Positions 24,601-25,172 of a stretch of DNA of 25,172 nt are shown here, piece by piece. Under the pieces are notes generated by a model. It was not told the origin of the DNA and made no database searches. It saw only the letters and a list, made by a program, of their open reading frames with translations. This DNA is from a virus. How positions within the stretch are numbered: the first letter of the stretch is position 1; every line of letters starts with the position of its first letter. The DNA lies in the IMG/VR virus record IMGVR_UViG_3300043395_000161, positions 1-25,172 of that record; one strand, 5' to 3'. The position numbers and the translations under genes are program-made.

Positions 24601-25172
24601 CAGAAAGGAAAGATGCAATTCCTATTGCAACTTATACCCCACCTGAAGAGCCTCAGCCTGAAGAACAGCCTGAGAAAAGATATACTCCCCCATCAGATTG
24701 TCCCCCAAACTCATATAGAAATCCAACAACTGGAAGATGTGAGCCTTTAAGTCCTTATCAAGCACAAGAGAGATTTACAGGTATTATCCCACAGTTAGCT
24801 CAATTAGTTCCTGTAGGATATTCACTGTTAAACCCTTACCAAATTCAATCAGGTATTGGGGCTGTAGGTTCTGCAGCAAGAGCTATTCTCCCAAGAGTTA
24901 ATTACAATCAAGAAAGAGCATCTCTTATTGATCAGAATGTAGCATTAAGAAATGCAATAACTTCTCAGAATGCAGGTCCTGGAGCACTGTCTGCTATGAT
25001 GGCTGCAGGAACTCAAGCAGCTAAAAATCAATTAGCTATATCTCAATCAGAGTCTGAAGCTAATAAGCAACTAGCTGCTGAAGAGGCTCGATTGAATCTG
25101 CAAGCAGCCATGTCTAACCAAGAGATGGGGATGAAGAGAGAGATGTTTAATAAAGAATTTGCTAATAAGCAA
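21690..25172 (+). CDS. Very large virion-internal (cargo/ejection-type) protein, 3' end outside window
   Basis: Open from ATG 21690 to the window end, 1161 codons without a stop; the C-terminus is missing. The N-terminus KKLSKVKKYGAGGPASL and later YFTGGVD, KTGGVRKVEGGVIKQI, LGGKSF and RYLNGG repeat the GG theme of gene 1. Residues about 208-235 form a Gly/Ala-rich hydrophobic zipper (GSMFGPYGTAIGAVGGAVFG), able to insert in a membrane. SHAQGGIKVDPKTEVEGGET (about 325-345) is a motif I associate with large structural proteins of Bacteroidota phages. Paired-cysteine motifs occur at 81-94, 420-433 and 1004-1017. Residues about 418-750 differ in codon use and hold internal repeats. The C-terminal part seen is Gln/Ala/Glu-rich and helical. 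Likely ejected with the DNA; a tape-measure-like role is possible. Confidence 0.65.
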   Translation, partial: MKKLSKVKKYGAGGPASLPVRGNLGITKNMANDFAYSAIGNVQDAEAAKQQSYDNKLNSMFSSAKSLMGTKYFTGGVDRSCPEGYYRDFNTNQCVAFGSNAITPASQISTNITIPDTQMGGSYFGRYEPTLQEKVMQSATNSLNNPTTQAPPQSGGINPSVYGIAGQAAGYLVRKGTDDKNEAVVTDKERFGNMAGSVLESAGKGAALGSMFGPYGTAIGAVGGAVFGVVQGKKENKEAKKTAARIQEDSLIAGNLNREAMLANSMPNQTGFGYKSSTNMNMQPTNYFSGKTGGVRKVEGGVIKQIPGTDAVKFIGRSHAQGGIKVDPKTEVEGGETQDQVYMKNNAKQDYIYSKYLKLGGKSFAKRHEEILKSNMPAVQKQNAMQDLAKMQEQKAGRDPQQIAKTGGVRRYLNGGPQDCGPDEAWSEAEQRCVPGPMVRDLSTTEQRTSGYYWPRRNNTWLDTRLGDPEYTMNSGDWNEEDYNKVYEGRDKGKYVRFEPRLPNNVTGDLNEGSTEVGPADKYRIFQNAEGDYILRDADNNEITRSKDLNTVYQAKGRLVNKGFFQNKDNTITEPTKVETVADLNTPIDQQIVSQDPNTGVYSITDKSGNEVFSSGDINDVLTYNRDQAAKNTPSEQPVQSKIQNDTVDIDFSKFTAEKAAEELNKVYNVDNGGVVPADVIEAYTNYYSSQEEQPASNTTNTNTIPTVADLNTPLTSQGSADAQSNADAVDVTLRDENKANSNAPSDQTVVTEGSDSNASGVNAMQQDRPKRDNEPTYFMGAKRKIDDLGNVAVGNQLLQGHGALIGSGLGTTGETIEERQKNIIGTAVERKQENDYVNKSEKVGGLSSSNAIKDREKIAQTDWGKYFGYKPGMSKDDARKAHDNYATQANELFTKDPDLVLSYFQYMLDNATTGSEAEQIKNYLKGKGHITTEKNGRAVINRSALKILQEQATNDEVGPIHNSMAYLTSTERKDAIPIATYTPPEEPQPEEQPEKRYTPPSDCPPNSYRNPTTGRCEPLSPYQAQERFTGIIPQLAQLVPVGYSLLNPYQIQSGIGAVGSAARAILPRVNYNQERASLIDQNVALRNAITSQNAGPGALSAMMAAGTQAAKNQLAISQSESEANKQLAAEEARLNLQAAMSNQEMGMKREMFNKEFANKQ
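23280..23573 (+). repeat. Two degenerate protein repeats in the last gene
   Basis: 29-residue units begin at 23280 (GDYILRDADNNEITRSKDLN onward) and 23487 (GVYSITDKSGNEVFSSGDIN onward). They share nine positions: G1, Y3, D7, N11, E12, S16, D18, N20 and V22. The heptapeptide VADLNTP also appears twice, at 23430-23450 and 23811-23831, with different codons. Both lie in the segment whose codon use differs from the rest of the gene. Confidence 0.4.

Noticed and set aside
21690-25172. Frameshift or premature stop in the last gene
   Set aside because: I translated the frame codon by codon and found no stop through the window end. The gene is simply cut by the boundary.

Overview
The window reads as the virion-structure (late) region of a tailed double-stranded DNA phage infecting a Bacteroidota host. 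All 22 genes I accept lie on the + strand, tightly packed, often overlapping by one base (TAATG junctions). The DNA is AT-rich. Start codons are preceded by A/T-rich leaders rather than strong Shine-Dalgarno sites, as is usual for Bacteroidota genes. Several proteins resemble, from memory, structural proteins shared by crAss-like and other Bacteroidota phages. No terminase, portal, polymerase or lysis enzyme is seen here, so I do not assign a family or tail type.

Layout. 1-1500: a probable virion-internal protein with a Gly/Ala-rich middle and a C-terminus that looks like an R-S-ExE ADP-ribosyltransferase. 1592-4194: an acidic scaffold-like protein and the putative major capsid protein, closed by a strong terminator. 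4300-7329: two connector-type or unknown proteins and a second, apparently abundant virion protein, again closed by a strong terminator. 7397-10776: a Cys-rich protein, its partner, a fiber-like protein and two small unknowns. 10787-12934: a metallophosphoesterase, a small acidic protein and a conserved virion protein. 12956-15480: small basic, Gly-rich or membrane proteins and an HU/IHF-like protein. 15483-21688: another connector-type protein and a 1769-residue virion protein of the GMxKD...YxDALN type. 21690-25172: the first 1161 residues of a very large virion protein, cut by the window end.

How they may work together (inference). The scaffold and capsid proteins build the prohead. The connector-type proteins and the giant protein form the neck or tail. 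The fiber binds the host. Gene 1, the last gene and the small basic proteins probably ride inside the particle and enter the cell with the DNA.

The most interesting observation is the possible ADP-ribosyltransferase in gene 1, which would parallel the injected Alt enzyme of phage T4. Next are a GG-plus-paired-cysteine module shared by gene 1 and the last gene, an apparently foreign block inside the last gene, and a near-identical start-site element upstream of two distant genes. No intergenic gap exceeds about 110 bases. I saw no tRNA, CRISPR array, insertion sequence or attachment site.
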